Part shown: one piece after another, positions 1 to 8,235 of the stretch | Layout: each line of letters starts with the position of its first letter | How positions within the stretch are numbered: the stretch's first letter is position 1 | Source of the DNA: Salinispora vitiensis | GTDB taxonomy: Bacteria > Actinomycetota > Actinomycetes > Mycobacteriales > Micromonosporaceae | Assembly: GCF_000378825.1 (NCBI RefSeq) | Contig: NZ_KB900388.1 | Location: 4,533,901-4,597,900 of the forward strand | Direction: 5' to 3' | DNA: 64,000 nt | Position numbers and translations under genes: made by a program | The notes under the pieces: model-generated | Seen by the model: only the letters and a program-made list of their open reading frames with translations | Database searches by the model: none | Told to the model about the DNA's origin: nothing

Positions 1-1
1 G

Positions 2-475
2 ATCTCCGGTGACGACTCGTGCCAGGTCGTCGCTGGCGGCACCGCCGACGACTCGGTCGGCTACTTCGTCCGGCCGACACTCTTCGAGTGCACCGACGCC
101 GCCCACGAGACCTTCACCACCGAGTACTTCGGCCCGATCCTCGGCGTGCACGTCTTCGACGACGCCCGCTTCGACGAGGTGGTCACCCAGGCCGAGTCCA
201 TTGCGCCGTACGCGTTGACCGGCGCCATTTTCGCCACCGACCGGCAGGTGGTCGACCGGGTCGCCGAGCGGATGCGGTACGCGGCCGGCAACTTCTACAT
301 CAACGACAAGCCCACCGGTGCGGTGGTCGGTCAGCAGCCGTTCGGCGGTGCCCGTGCCAGTGGCACCAACGACAAGGCCGGATCCTGGCAGAACCTGGTC
401 CGATGGATGTCTCCCCGGACCATCAAAGAAACCTTCGTCCCGCCGACCGACCACACCTATCCGCACATGCGCTAA
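2..475 (+). CDS. pruA: 1-pyrroline-5-carboxylate dehydrogenase, C-terminal part
   Basis: These are the last 157 residues of L-glutamate gamma-semialdehyde dehydrogenase, which oxidises the proline breakdown intermediate to glutamate with NAD+. The window opens inside the gene, so the start and catalytic Cys are not seen. The segments EYFGPIL, NFYINDKPTGAVVGQQPF and GGARASGTNDKAG are visible; PruA enzymes share these, and they set them apart from generic aldehyde dehydrogenases. The TAA stop is followed within five bases by a strong hairpin, so this is the last gene of its transcript. Confidence 0.95.
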   Translation: MSGDDSCQVVAGGTADDSVGYFVRPTLFECTDAAHETFTTEYFGPILGVHVFDDARFDEVVTQAESIAPYALTGAIFATDRQVVDRVAERMRYAAGNFYINDKPTGAVVGQQPFGGARASGTNDKAGSWQNLVRWMSPRTIKETFVPPTDHTYPHMR

Positions 476-479
476 CCAG

Positions 480-528
480 AAGGACCCCTTCGCCAGGTCG
501 ACCGCCCGGCTTGGGGGAGGGGTCCTTT
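480..528 (+). terminator. Hairpin terminator after pruA
   Basis: AAGGACCCCT at 480-489 pairs perfectly with AGGGGTCCTT at 518-527, separated by 28 bases, with a short run of T after the second arm. It sits directly behind the pruA stop. Confidence 0.75.
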
Positions 529-630
529 CATCCACTCCATATGGATAGACAGTGCACATAGGAAGCCCTGTTGGGTGGCGAAAACGTGAAATCCTGGACG
601 TCGCGACTGCAAAGTGGCAGCGTGAGAGGC

Positions 631-1146
631 ATGGCGGATTCCGGAGTCAATCCCACGGCGGCAGCCCTGCTCGGGCTGCTTCACGAGGGCCCGATGACAG
701 GTGGTCAACTGATGGCCGCCGCTGAGCGCCGGTTGGCGCCGTACTGGTCAATGACCCGCAGTCAGGTCTACCGAGAGCTGCCCGTGCTGGCCGAGAAAGG
801 GCTGGTGCGGCTCGGTAAACCGGGACCGCGGATGAGTCAGCCGTATGCGATCACCGCTGCGGGTAAACGGACCTTCTCCCGATGGCTGACCGAGGAGCCC
901 GGTCGGGACACCATTCGAAACCCGATCGCGCTGCGGTTCGCCTTCGGGAACCTGCACTCGGCCAGCCAGCTCAAGAACCTTCAGACGGCTGCGAACGAGT
1001 ACCACACGGAGGCCCTGGCCCGAGTTCGGGAGCAGGTGAAGAATGCGAAGAAGGAAGGCGAGACGTACGACGCCAGCGCCTTGGAGTTCGCGGTCGCCTA
1101 CCACAAGGCCGCCCTGTCCTGGCTGAAATCCGCCCAGGTCAACTGA
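631..1146 (+). CDS. PadR-family transcriptional regulator
   Basis: This is a PadR-type winged-helix repressor of about 171 residues. The N-terminal domain (about residues 8-85) shows the family layout LLGLLHEGPMTGGQL, SRSQVYREL-like recognition helix (MTRSQVYRELPVLAEKGLV) and wing. The C-terminal half is charged and helical, as in the PadR C-terminal dimerisation domain. ATG 631 fits the domain start; an in-frame TTG at 571 has a better Shine-Dalgarno (AGGAAG at 560-565) and would add 20 residues, so the start is uncertain. A 10-bp palindrome TCCATATGGA at 536-545 lies upstream and could be its operator. The ligand and targets cannot be read from the sequence. Confidence 0.85.
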   Translation: MADSGVNPTAAALLGLLHEGPMTGGQLMAAAERRLAPYWSMTRSQVYRELPVLAEKGLVRLGKPGPRMSQPYAITAAGKRTFSRWLTEEPGRDTIRNPIALRFAFGNLHSASQLKNLQTAANEYHTEALARVREQVKNAKKEGETYDASALEFAVAYHKAALSWLKSAQVN

Positions 1147-1254
1147 CCCGGCGGTAACCCCCGGGCCTGGGCGCACGAAGCCCCAGGTCCGGAGAACCCT
1201 GCCCCGGATCTGACCGGCCCTGGTGAACCCCGCCTCGACCGCGGGGTGTCTGCG

Positions 1255-1394
1255 GCGTGGGCTGCGGGGCTCGCAAGCTCGCGCCGGCTTCGCCGGCCCG
1301 CTCCTGCTCCGCCGCTCCGCAGGCGCACTCCTCGCCCGCGCTGGGTTTGTTGGGCGTGGGCTGCGGGGCTCGCAAGCTCACTCCTCGCCCGCGC
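1255..1394 (+). repeat. Paired direct repeats upstream of prfB
   Basis: A 26-bp sequence at 1255-1280 recurs without change at 1354-1379; its core is GGGCTCGCAAGCTC. A second 16-bp repeat, CACTCCTCGCCCGCGC, occurs at 1326-1341 and 1379-1394. The region is non-coding, GC-rich and ends 16 bases before the prfB start. The cores contain the small palindrome GAGCTTGCGAGC/GCTCGCAAGCTC, suggesting a REP-like repeat family. Confidence 0.7.
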
Positions 1395-1410
1395 AGTAGT
1401 CTTGTCTGTC

Positions 1411-2532
1411 GTGACCGATGCCGACTACGCCGAACAGCTCAAGGAACTCGACGCCACTCTTCGCAACATCGAGTCGGTGCTCGACATCGACCGGCTGCGG
1501 GCGGACAAGGCCCGTCTGGAGGAGGCCGCCTCCGCCCCCGACCTCTGGGACGACCAGGCCCGGGCGCAACAGGTCACCTCTCAGCTGTCGTACGTGAATG
1601 GGGAGATCAACAAGCTCGCGGAGCTTCGTTCTCGCCTCGATGACGCCAAGGTGCTGCTGGAGTTGGCCGAGGCGGAGTCCGACCCGGGTGCCTTCGCCGA
1701 GGTCGAGACGGAGGTCGCCGGGCTGACCAAGGCCATCGACGAGATGGAGGTCCGCACCCTGCTCTCCGGCGAGTACGACTCCCGGGAGGCGCTGGTGGCG
1801 ATCCGCGCCGGAGCCGGCGGCGTGGACGCGGCGGACTTCGCCGAGATGCTGCTGCGGATGTACCTGCGCTGGGCCGAGCGGCACGGCTACCCCACCGAGG
1901 TCTACGAGACCTCCTACGCCGAGGAGGCCGGGCTCAAGTCGGCGACCTTCACGGTCAAAGTGCCGTACGCGTACGGCACGCTCAGTGTCGAGTCGGGTAC
2001 CCACCGGCTGGTCCGGATCAGCCCCTTCGACAACCAGGGGCGGCGGCAGACCAGCTTCGCCGGGGTTGAGGTGCTCCCGGTGGTGGAACAGACCGATCAC
2101 ATCGACATTCCCGAGAACGAGATGCGCTTTGATGTCTACCGGTCGTCCGGCCCCGGCGGGCAGAGCGTGAACACGACCGACTCGGCGGTTCGGATCACCC
2201 ACATCCCGACCGGTATCGTGGTCACCTGTCAGAACGAGAAGTCCCAGCTGCAGAACAAGGCGTCCGCGCTGCGCGTCCTCCAAGCCCGCCTGTTGGAGCG
2301 GAAGCGTCAGGAGGAGCAGGCCAAACTTCAGGGCCTGAAGACCGACGCCGCCGGCTCCTGGGGTGACCAGATGCGTTCGTACGTCCTGCACCCGTACCAG
2401 ATGGTGAAGGACCTCCGAACGGAGCAGGAGACCGGGACTCCCTCCGCGGTCTTCGATGGCGAGTTGGACGCCTTCATCGAGGCCGGTATCCGGTGGCGAA
2501 AGCAGCAGCAGCTTGCTGATGACAAAGCGTGA
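1411..2532 (+). CDS. prfB: Peptide chain release factor 2
   Basis: RF2 recognises UGA and UAA stop codons and triggers peptidyl-tRNA hydrolysis on the ribosome. The 373-residue product has the N-terminal helical domain, the stop-codon-reading SPF tripeptide at residues 204-206 and the catalytic GGQ at residues 249-251 (in SGPGGQSVNTT). The frame is open from the start, so the programmed +1 frameshift of E. coli prfB is absent here. The start is GTG 1411; there is no Shine-Dalgarno, but a -10-like TAGTCT at 1397-1402 ends eight bases before it, which fits a leaderless mRNA. The frame extends upstream to 1246, but that part is repeat sequence and not RF2-like. ftsE follows after 118 bases with its own promoter. 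Confidence 0.97.
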   Translation: MTDADYAEQLKELDATLRNIESVLDIDRLRADKARLEEAASAPDLWDDQARAQQVTSQLSYVNGEINKLAELRSRLDDAKVLLELAEAESDPGAFAEVETEVAGLTKAIDEMEVRTLLSGEYDSREALVAIRAGAGGVDAADFAEMLLRMYLRWAERHGYPTEVYETSYAEEAGLKSATFTVKVPYAYGTLSVESGTHRLVRISPFDNQGRRQTSFAGVEVLPVVEQTDHIDIPENEMRFDVYRSSGPGGQSVNTTDSAVRITHIPTGIVVTCQNEKSQLQNKASALRVLQARLLERKRQEEQAKLQGLKTDAAGSWGDQMRSYVLHPYQMVKDLRTEQETGTPSAVFDGELDAFIEAGIRWRKQQQLADDKA

Positions 2533-2614
2533 CCGATCGTGGGCGCAGCGCACAATCGAAAATCGTGAGTGCTGGCAGATTGATGACGTGTCCCGAAATT
2601 GAGGGGCGCGGGAT

Positions 2615-2642
2615 TTGGCACATCGGTTACACCGCGTAGACT
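2615..2642 (+). promoter_or_regulatory. Leaderless promoter of ftsEX
   Basis: TTGGCA at 2615-2620 and TAGACT at 2637-2642 are separated by 16 bases. Transcription would begin about eight bases further on, at or next to the GTG start of ftsE at 2651, which has no ribosome binding site. Confidence 0.7.
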
Positions 2643-2650
2643 CACGACCC

Positions 2651-3331
2651 GTGATTCAGCTTGAGCAAGTGACGAAGACGTACCCGAAGGCGTCCCGGCC
2701 TTCGCTCGACAACGTGTCCGTCGCGATCGAGAAGGGCGAGTTCGTCTTCTTCATCGGCCCATCCGGCTCCGGCAAGTCCACCATCATCAAGATGCTGCTC
2801 CACGAGGTTGCGCCCAGTAAGGGGCGGATCGTCGTGAACGGCAAGGATGTTACGTCGATGCGTTCCTGGAAGCGGCCCGCCTTCCGGCGCTCGATCGGCT
2901 GCGTCTTCCAGGACTTCCGGCTGCTGCCGAACCGCACCGCCTACGAGAACGTGGCGTTCGCCCTCGAGGTGATCGGCAAGACCAAGGCGGTTGCCCGCCG
3001 GGTGGTGCCGGAGGTGCTGGAGCTGGTCGGGCTGGGTGGCAAGGAGCACCGTTACCCGCAGGAGCTCTCCGGTGGTGAGCAGCAGCGGGTAGCGGTCGCG
3101 CGAGCGTTCGTGAACCGTCCGCTGATCCTGCTCGCGGACGAGCCGACCGGAAACCTCGACCCGGACACCTCCATCGAGATCATGCGTCTGCTGGACCGGA
3201 TCAACCGCACCGGTACGACCGTCGTGATGGTTACCCACGACTCGAACATCGTGAATCAGATGCGCCGCCGGGTCATCGAGATCGAGAGCGGCCGGATCGT
3301 CCGCGACCAGGCTCGCGGCGTCTACGGGTGA
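2651..3331 (+). CDS. ftsE: Cell division ATP-binding protein FtsE
   Basis: FtsE is the cytoplasmic ABC-type ATPase that pairs with FtsX in the divisome and activates peptidoglycan hydrolases across the membrane. All ABC motifs are present: Walker A GPSGSGKST (about residues 35-43), Q-loop VFQDFRLLPN, signature LSGGEQQR, Walker B LLADEPTGNLD and the switch histidine in VMVTHD. The length, 226 residues, is normal. GTG 2651 is chosen because a good promoter predicts transcription starting there. ftsX follows 58 bases later in the same direction. Confidence 0.97.
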   Translation: MIQLEQVTKTYPKASRPSLDNVSVAIEKGEFVFFIGPSGSGKSTIIKMLLHEVAPSKGRIVVNGKDVTSMRSWKRPAFRRSIGCVFQDFRLLPNRTAYENVAFALEVIGKTKAVARRVVPEVLELVGLGGKEHRYPQELSGGEQQRVAVARAFVNRPLILLADEPTGNLDPDTSIEIMRLLDRINRTGTTVVMVTHDSNIVNQMRRRVIEIESGRIVRDQARGVYG

Positions 3332-3389
3332 GCCGGCGCTCCACCCCGACTGACGACCACCACCTGCCGGAGACGCGGAGGAATCTTCG

Positions 3390-4265
3390 ATGCGCTTGAA
3401 ATACGTCCTGTCCGAGGTCATGGTCGGTCTGTGGCGCAACGTGACCATGACCATCGCAATGATCATTACGATGGCGGTCTCGCTGACCATGCTCGGCGCG
3501 AGCGGTCTGATCTACGTCAAGGTCGCCGAGATGAAGGAGCTGTACTTCGAGAACATCGAGGTCTCGATCTTCCTCGAGACCGAGGTCACCGAGGAGCAGA
3601 AGACCGCGATCAAGGCCAGCCTGGATGCCGACCCGCTGATCGATAGCGTCACGTACGTCAACAAAGAAGAGGCGTACGAGGTTTTCGAGGAGATGTTCCG
3701 GGACTCCCCGGACCTGCTCAGTGCGATCGATCCAGAAGTGCTGCCGGAGTCGTACCGGCTGAAGCTGGTGAACCCGCAGGAGTACGAGGCGATCGGGGAG
3801 CAGTACGCCGAGATTGAGGGCGTCGACCAGGTGGTCGACAGGTCCGGCGTACTCGACAAGATTTTCAATCTCTTCTCCGCGGGTCAGAAGATCGCCCTCG
3901 TCGCGGCGGTCGCGATGGCTGTCGCCGCCCTGCTCCTGGTCGCCAACACGATCCAGGTCGCCGCCTACAGCAAGCGGCGCGAGGTCGCGGTGATGAAGCT
4001 CGTCGGCGCGTCGAACTGGTTCATCCAGGCCCCCTTCGTCCTGGAAGCCGTGGTCGCCGGCCTGATCGGATCCCTGCTCGGCCTCGGCGCCCTCGCCGGC
4101 CTGAAGAAATTCCTCTTCGACGGCGCGCTGAGCGCCCTCCAGGGGCTCTTCGCGCCGGTCAGCTGGGGCGAGGTGCTGCTGGCCTTCCCCCTGATGGCCG
4201 CTGTCGGAGGCGTGATCAGCGCGATCACCGCCTGGGTCACGCTCCGCTTCTACCTGCGGGTCTAG
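3390..4265 (+). CDS. ftsX: Cell division membrane protein FtsX
   Basis: FtsX is the membrane subunit of the FtsEX complex. The 291-residue protein has an N-terminal transmembrane helix at about residues 22-47, a large extracellular domain of about 120 acidic residues that would contact a cell-wall hydrolase, and three C-terminal helices of the FtsX/MacB permease fold (about 165-190, 215-240 and 262-285). The ATG is preceded by a good ribosome binding site (GGAGGAA). The start region MRLKYVLSEVMVGLWRN is typical of actinobacterial FtsX. Confidence 0.96.
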   Translation: MRLKYVLSEVMVGLWRNVTMTIAMIITMAVSLTMLGASGLIYVKVAEMKELYFENIEVSIFLETEVTEEQKTAIKASLDADPLIDSVTYVNKEEAYEVFEEMFRDSPDLLSAIDPEVLPESYRLKLVNPQEYEAIGEQYAEIEGVDQVVDRSGVLDKIFNLFSAGQKIALVAAVAMAVAALLLVANTIQVAAYSKRREVAVMKLVGASNWFIQAPFVLEAVVAGLIGSLLGLGALAGLKKFLFDGALSALQGLFAPVSWGEVLLAFPLMAAVGGVISAITAWVTLRFYLRV

Positions 4266-4273
4266 CGCCCGCC

Positions 4274-4294
4274 GGGCGGCCGCTGGGGCCGCCC
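4274..4294 (+). terminator. Hairpin after ftsX
   Basis: GGGCGGCC at 4274-4281 pairs with GGCCGCCC at 4287-4294 around a five-base loop, starting nine bases after the ftsX stop. There is no T-tract, so it may only partly terminate. Confidence 0.45.
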
Positions 4295-4377
4295 GCGCAC
4301 CCCGTCGGGCCAGGGCTCTCCCGCACCGGAAATAATCGGCGCGGGGGAGCCCTTGTGCTCCGGTAAGATGATCGCCG

Positions 4378-4466
4378 CTGTCGACCCGAGGGGCGCAGCG
4401 ACCAGGCTGTTCGACCCACGGGACGCAGCGACCGGGCTGTTCGACCCACGGGACGCAGCAACCAGG
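4378..4466 (+). repeat. Three tandem 30-bp repeats before smpB
   Basis: Units at 4378-4406 (29 bp), 4407-4436 and 4437-4466 share the consensus CTGTTCGACCCACGGGACGC followed by AGCGACCAGG. Units 2 and 3 differ at only two positions. The array ends one base before the smpB ribosome binding site (AAGGGAGG at 4467-4474), so it would lie in the leader of the smpB mRNA. A -10-like TAAGAT at 4364-4369 precedes the array. Confidence 0.8.
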
Positions 4467-4482
4467 AAGGGAGGTGGCGCCG

Positions 4483-4962
4483 ATGCCACGGGAGAAGGGG
4501 CGGAAGGTCGTCGCCTCCAACCGGAAGGCCCACCACGACTACTCGATCCTCGACACCTACGAGGCGGGGATGGCGTTGACCGGCACCGAGGTCAAGTCGC
4601 TGCGGGCCGGGCGGGCGTCACTGGTGGACGCCTTCGCCCAGGAACGCAACGGCGAGCTCTATCTGCACGGGATGCACATCCCGGAGTACGTGCAGGGCAC
4701 CTGGACCAACCACGAGCCCCGACGCACCCGCAAACTGCTGCTCAACCGCCTCGAGATTGACCGGCTGATCGGCAAGACCCGGGAGAGTGGGCTCACGATC
4801 GTCCCACTGCAGGTCTACTTCTCCGACGGCTGGGCCAAGGTCGAGATCGGCATCGCCAAGGGCAAGAAGTCGTACGACAAGCGGCAGGACCTCGCCAAGC
4901 GGGACGCGCAACGGGAGATCGCCCGGGCCGCCGGCCGGCGGGGCAAGGGGATGACAGACTGA
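4483..4962 (+). CDS. smpB: SsrA-binding protein SmpB
   Basis: SmpB binds tmRNA and brings it to stalled ribosomes for trans-translation. The 159-residue product has the usual length and motifs: NRKAHHDYSILDTYEAG, GTEVKSLRAGRAS, the LQVYFSDGWAKVEIGIAKGKK barrel strands shortened here to LQVYFSDGWAKVEIG, and the basic tail KSYDKRQDLAKRD. ATG 4483 lies eight bases behind AAGGGAGG; GTG 4474 overlaps that site and is less likely. Its partner RNA ssrA starts 82 bases downstream. Confidence 0.97.
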   Translation: MPREKGRKVVASNRKAHHDYSILDTYEAGMALTGTEVKSLRAGRASLVDAFAQERNGELYLHGMHIPEYVQGTWTNHEPRRTRKLLLNRLEIDRLIGKTRESGLTIVPLQVYFSDGWAKVEIGIAKGKKSYDKRQDLAKRDAQREIARAAGRRGKGMTD

Positions 4963-5044
4963 GCCGGCGTCCGGCTGGGGCGGGATGAAACCCGTTGCGT
5001 CAGGCGTTAGGCTTGTCGGTGCCGCCAACAGGGCGGCCCGTCGA

Positions 5045-5420
5045 GGGGGTGACTGGTTTCGACTTCGTACGTTGCGGCAGGGGAAGCGAGCCGAGGAAGC
5101 CAACGTCGTCTCGGAAATCGTTCGTTGGAAACCAATAAGCGCCAAGCAGAATCGCGCTGACTTCGCTCTCGCCGCCTGAGGCGAGTAGCAAGTCTGTCGG
5201 CCTGGGAGTGCCTTCGACCCAGTTAGCCGGCATCAGCTAGGAGGCTGGCCAATCGGCCCCGGTCGCGGGGGCCGTGCGGCGAGATTAATCAGCGACTGGG
5301 CCCGTCACACCGACTCGCTCGCGTGATCGGAGGGGCCGAGTAGAGGCACAGCGAGCTGCGCTCGGAGAAGCCCTGGCAAGGCGGCGAAGGACCCGGGTTC
5401 GATTCCCGGCACCTCCACCA
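5045..5420 (+). ncRNA. ssrA: Transfer-messenger RNA
   Basis: This is a one-piece tmRNA. The 5' acceptor strand GGGGGTG (5045-5051) pairs with CACCTCC before the encoded ACCA, and the T-arm GGGTTCGATTCCC is at the 3' end. The messenger part encodes the degradation tag AKQNRADFALAA, with resume codon GCC at 5141 and stop TGA at 5177-5179; the LAA end is the usual ClpXP recognition tail. It lies right behind smpB, the common actinobacterial order. The promoter was not identified with confidence; TAGGCT at 5008-5013 is a possible -10. Confidence 0.96.
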
Positions 5421-5569
5421 CCTGACCGATGCGCCCCAGTCCACCGGACCGGGGCGCATCGGCGTTTCCGGCCTCGAAAACTCCGCTGCCACCAGGCCCG
5501 GCGTCGCTCCCGGCGACGAGTGCCACCGGTGGGCTGGAACCAGTGCGCGGTGGCCGGCGTCGGAAGAGT

Positions 5570-6511
5570 ATGCGTCGAGTATTCGTCACCCTGTGCGTGC
5601 CCCTGCTGCTGGTCGCCGGTTGCGCCCCGGCCGACCCGGAGCCGGCCGACGCCCCCCCGCCGGACGGCCGGCAGGCGGCGTTCGAAGAGCGGGCCACCCA
5701 GATCGCCGCCGCCTGGCAGCCCGGCCCGACCTGGAGGGACGGGTACATCCCACTCCAGGAGCCCGCCATGACCGTCGGAGACCCCGGCTTCACCCCGGAC
5801 ACCCAGGCCGCCTTCCGGGCCGGCTGGTACCGGGACCAGATCCCTCTCCCGACGGACCAGCCCGAAGACGGCACCATCCAGTTCCCCTCCGGCACCCTCA
5901 CCGTGCCGCTGGTCAGCGCCGCCGAGGCGTACCGGGAACTTGACCGGGGCGACCCACCGGCCTGCGACGGGCGGCCGACGAACCCGGCCACCCCACCAGC
6001 CCCGGCAGATGGGCCGGACACCGGGGTGAGCACCGCGCCGCAGACCGCCTGCATCCCGCTCACCGTCACCGCCGTCGAGCTCGACAGCGTGCCGGTGCGG
6101 ACCAGCCGCGGCGAGGCGGCGGTCCCGGCCTGGCTGTTCACCATCGACGAACTGACCGCCCCGGTGGCCCGGCTCGCGGTCGCCCCGACCGCCGTCGGAG
6201 AGCCGCCGGAGCCGACCGCACCCACCGCGCCACTGCCCCAGGAGCTGGTCGGGGCGCTGGACCTGCGCGCCGTGGACGACGCCACGCTGACCGTGCGGGT
6301 CGGCATCGGTGCGTGCGACACCGGCCTCACCCCACTGGTCTACGAACAGGATGACGTCGTGGTGGTCGGCGGCGCGGTGACCCGCAGCACCGGGGTCTGC
6401 ACCGAGCAGCTCCTGCTCGAACCGGTGACCGTGCAGCTCACCGCCCCGCTGGGGGAGCGGACCGTCCTCGACGTGCTCGGCGGTGGGCCGCTACGGCTCA
6501 CCACCGGCTGA
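5570..6511 (+). CDS. Secreted lipoprotein, function unknown
   Basis: A 313-residue protein begins with a lipoprotein signal: positively charged start MRR, a hydrophobic stretch and lipobox LVAGC with the lipidated Cys at residue 18. The rest is rich in Pro and Ala, with three further Cys (in PPACDG, TACIP and TGVCTEQ) and no recognised domain. It is probably anchored outside the membrane. The spacing between GGAAG and ATG 5570 is short, but the signal peptide fixes this start. It stands alone between ssrA and the convergent phosphorylase gene. Confidence 0.8.
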   Translation: MRRVFVTLCVPLLLVAGCAPADPEPADAPPPDGRQAAFEERATQIAAAWQPGPTWRDGYIPLQEPAMTVGDPGFTPDTQAAFRAGWYRDQIPLPTDQPEDGTIQFPSGTLTVPLVSAAEAYRELDRGDPPACDGRPTNPATPPAPADGPDTGVSTAPQTACIPLTVTAVELDSVPVRTSRGEAAVPAWLFTIDELTAPVARLAVAPTAVGEPPEPTAPTAPLPQELVGALDLRAVDDATLTVRVGIGACDTGLTPLVYEQDDVVVVGGAVTRSTGVCTEQLLLEPVTVQLTAPLGERTVLDVLGGGPLRLTTG

Positions 6512-6535
6512 CCGGCGATGGCCCGGCCGCCCGGC

Positions 6536-7339
6536 TCAGGGCAGCGCGAAGGGAAGCGTGATGCCGTCCAGGGCTTCCCCGCAGGCGCAGTCCCGATCCG
6601 TCGGCAGCTGGGCCACCGCGGTGAAGAGCAGCTCCCGCAGGCGGGCGGTGTTCTCGCCGAAGACCCGGAACACCTCCTCCTGGGTCACCGATCCGCCGCC
6701 CGGCACGCCCGCATCATGGTCGGTGACCAGCGCGATCGACGAGTAGCAGAGAGCCAACTCCCGGGCGAGCACCGCCTCCGGGTGGCCGGTCATGTTGACC
6801 ACCGTTCCGCCGATGGCGGTGAACCAACGCGACTCGGCGCGGGTGGAGAAGCGGGGGCCCTCGACGACCACCACCGTCCCACCGTCCACCGCCGGCACGC
6901 CCCGCTCGGCGCCGGCGGCGAGCAGCGTACGCCGGCCGACCGGGCAGTACGGGTCGGCGAAGGAGACGTGCACCGCGCCCCGGTCGTAGTAGGTCTGTGC
7001 CCGACCACTGGTGCGGTCTATCAGCTGGTCGGGCACGACGAACGTGCCCGGGCCCAGCTCCGGGCGCAGGCCGCCGACCGCGCAGGGGGCGAGCACCTGG
7101 CGGACCCCGAGCGAGCGCAGCGCCCACAGGTTGGCCCGGTAGGGGATCTGGTGCGGCGGATGCCGGTGATCCCGGCCGTGCCGGGGCAGGAACGCCAACC
7201 GGCGGCCCGCCACCTCCGCGATGGTGATCGCGTCGGACGGCGGCCCGTACGGGGTGTCGACTACATGCTCGGTGGCACCGTCGAGCAGGGCGTACAGCCC
7301 CGACCCGCCGATCACCGCGAGTTCTGCCGTGGGACTCAC
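6536..7339 (-). CDS. S-methyl-5'-thioadenosine (or thioinosine) phosphorylase
   Basis: A 267-residue member of the PNP/MTAP family cleaves methylthioadenosine or methylthioinosine with phosphate to a base and methylthioribose-1-phosphate (methionine and purine salvage). Seen are IGGSGLY at the N-terminus, PRHGRDHRHPPHQIPYRANL (phosphate and base site), EGPRFSTRAE and NMTGHPEAVLARE, then a DHDAG segment near the base-binding site. Human MTAP and Pseudomonas MTIP differ in this last region and this protein is closer to the MTIP form, so substrate choice is open. GTG 7339 has GGGAGG upstream. Confidence 0.88.
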   Translation of the reverse strand: MSPTAELAVIGGSGLYALLDGATEHVVDTPYGPPSDAITIAEVAGRRLAFLPRHGRDHRHPPHQIPYRANLWALRSLGVRQVLAPCAVGGLRPELGPGTFVVPDQLIDRTSGRAQTYYDRGAVHVSFADPYCPVGRRTLLAAGAERGVPAVDGGTVVVVEGPRFSTRAESRWFTAIGGTVVNMTGHPEAVLARELALCYSSIALVTDHDAGVPGGGSVTQEEVFRVFGENTARLRELLFTAVAQLPTDRDCACGEALDGITLPFALP

Positions 7340-7471
7340 CGAACCTCCCTCGTCTCTGTCGCGTCAGACCTTAGCCAGCGACCCAGCAGCAGGCTATGGT
7401 GCCAGGCATGGCGTTGACGGGGTGGCTGGCACCGGTGTCCCCGGTGGTCCGGGCACGGTCGGACTGACGGG

Positions 7472-8071
7472 ATGTCCGACATGCAGGAAGAGGGGCGGGC
7501 GATCGGCGGGCAGGCGACGGAGTCGATGGCCGGGCGGTTGCTGGTCGCGGCACCGACGTTGAAGGATCCGAACTTCGACCGGACCGTGGTGCTGCTGGTC
7601 GCCCACGAGCCGGGCGGGGCGCTGGGCGTCGTGCTCAACCGGGCCACCGAGATTCCGGTGGCGGAGGTGCTCGGCGACTGGGGCGAGTTGGCCCGCGACC
7701 CGGCCGTGGTCTTCGAAGGGGGTCCGGTGCAGCCGGATTCGGCGATCTGCCTCGCCCGCATGCGCCACCCGCTGCGCCCGTTGAAGAGTTTCCAGCAGAT
7801 CGCCGGTGCGGTCGGCACGCTCGACCTGACGGCGGACCCGGCGCAGCTGCGGGAGAGCATCGCGGGCATCCGGGTCTTCGCCGGCTACTCCGGGTGGGAG
7901 TCGGGCCAGCTGGAGCAGGAGATCGCAGAGGGCTCCTGGTTCGTCCTGGACGCGCTGCCCGGCGACGCCTTCGTCGATCGTCCGGACGACCTGTGGCCGA
8001 TGGTGCTGCGCCGGCAGGGCGGCATGATGGCGGCGGTGGCGCACTTCCCGGCGGACGTGGCGCTCAACTGA
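7472..8071 (+). CDS. YqgE/AlgH family protein (UPF0301)
   Basis: A 199-residue protein of the YqgE/AlgH family, whose biochemical role is not established. The family pattern is clear: GRLLVAAPTLKDPNFDRTVV, LLVAHEPGGALGVVLNR, FEGGPVQPD and the C-terminal FAGYSGWESGQLEQEI followed by GSWFVLDA. Start codons at 7472 and 7481 are both possible and neither has a strong ribosome binding site. It is followed by tRNA-Ala. Confidence 0.93.
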   Translation: MSDMQEEGRAIGGQATESMAGRLLVAAPTLKDPNFDRTVVLLVAHEPGGALGVVLNRATEIPVAEVLGDWGELARDPAVVFEGGPVQPDSAICLARMRHPLRPLKSFQQIAGAVGTLDLTADPAQLRESIAGIRVFAGYSGWESGQLEQEIAEGSWFVLDALPGDAFVDRPDDLWPMVLRRQGGMMAAVAHFPADVALN

Positions 8072-8162
8072 CCCGGCGCGTTGGGCCGGCACCCCGCGCG
8101 ATGACCGCGCCGGCCGGCGTGTGTATAGTTCTCCCGTGCCCGGGCGACCGGGTAGTGCACAG

Positions 8163-8235
8163 GGGGCCGTGGCGCAGCTGGTAGCGCACCACACTGGCAG
8201 TGTGGGGGTCAGGGGTTCGAGTCCCCTCGGCTCCA
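8163..8235 (+). tRNA. tRNA-Ala (anticodon GGC)
   Basis: A complete cloverleaf is visible: acceptor GGGGCCG/CGGCTCC with one G-T pair, D-arm GCGC/GCGC, anticodon stem CCACA/TGTGG with loop CTGGCAG, and T-arm AGGGG/CCCCT. The discriminator base is A; CCA is not encoded. It abuts a recombinase remnant, so it probably served as an integration site. Confidence 0.97.

Noticed and set aside
1246..1410. Longer N-terminus of prfB from the upstream open frame
   Set aside because: It translates repeat DNA, has no RF2 similarity, and would make the protein 55 residues longer than normal.
4378..4466. CRISPR array
   Set aside because: The repeats are directly adjacent with no spacers, there are only three, and no cas genes are near. 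The same applies to the coding repeats at 59751-59838.
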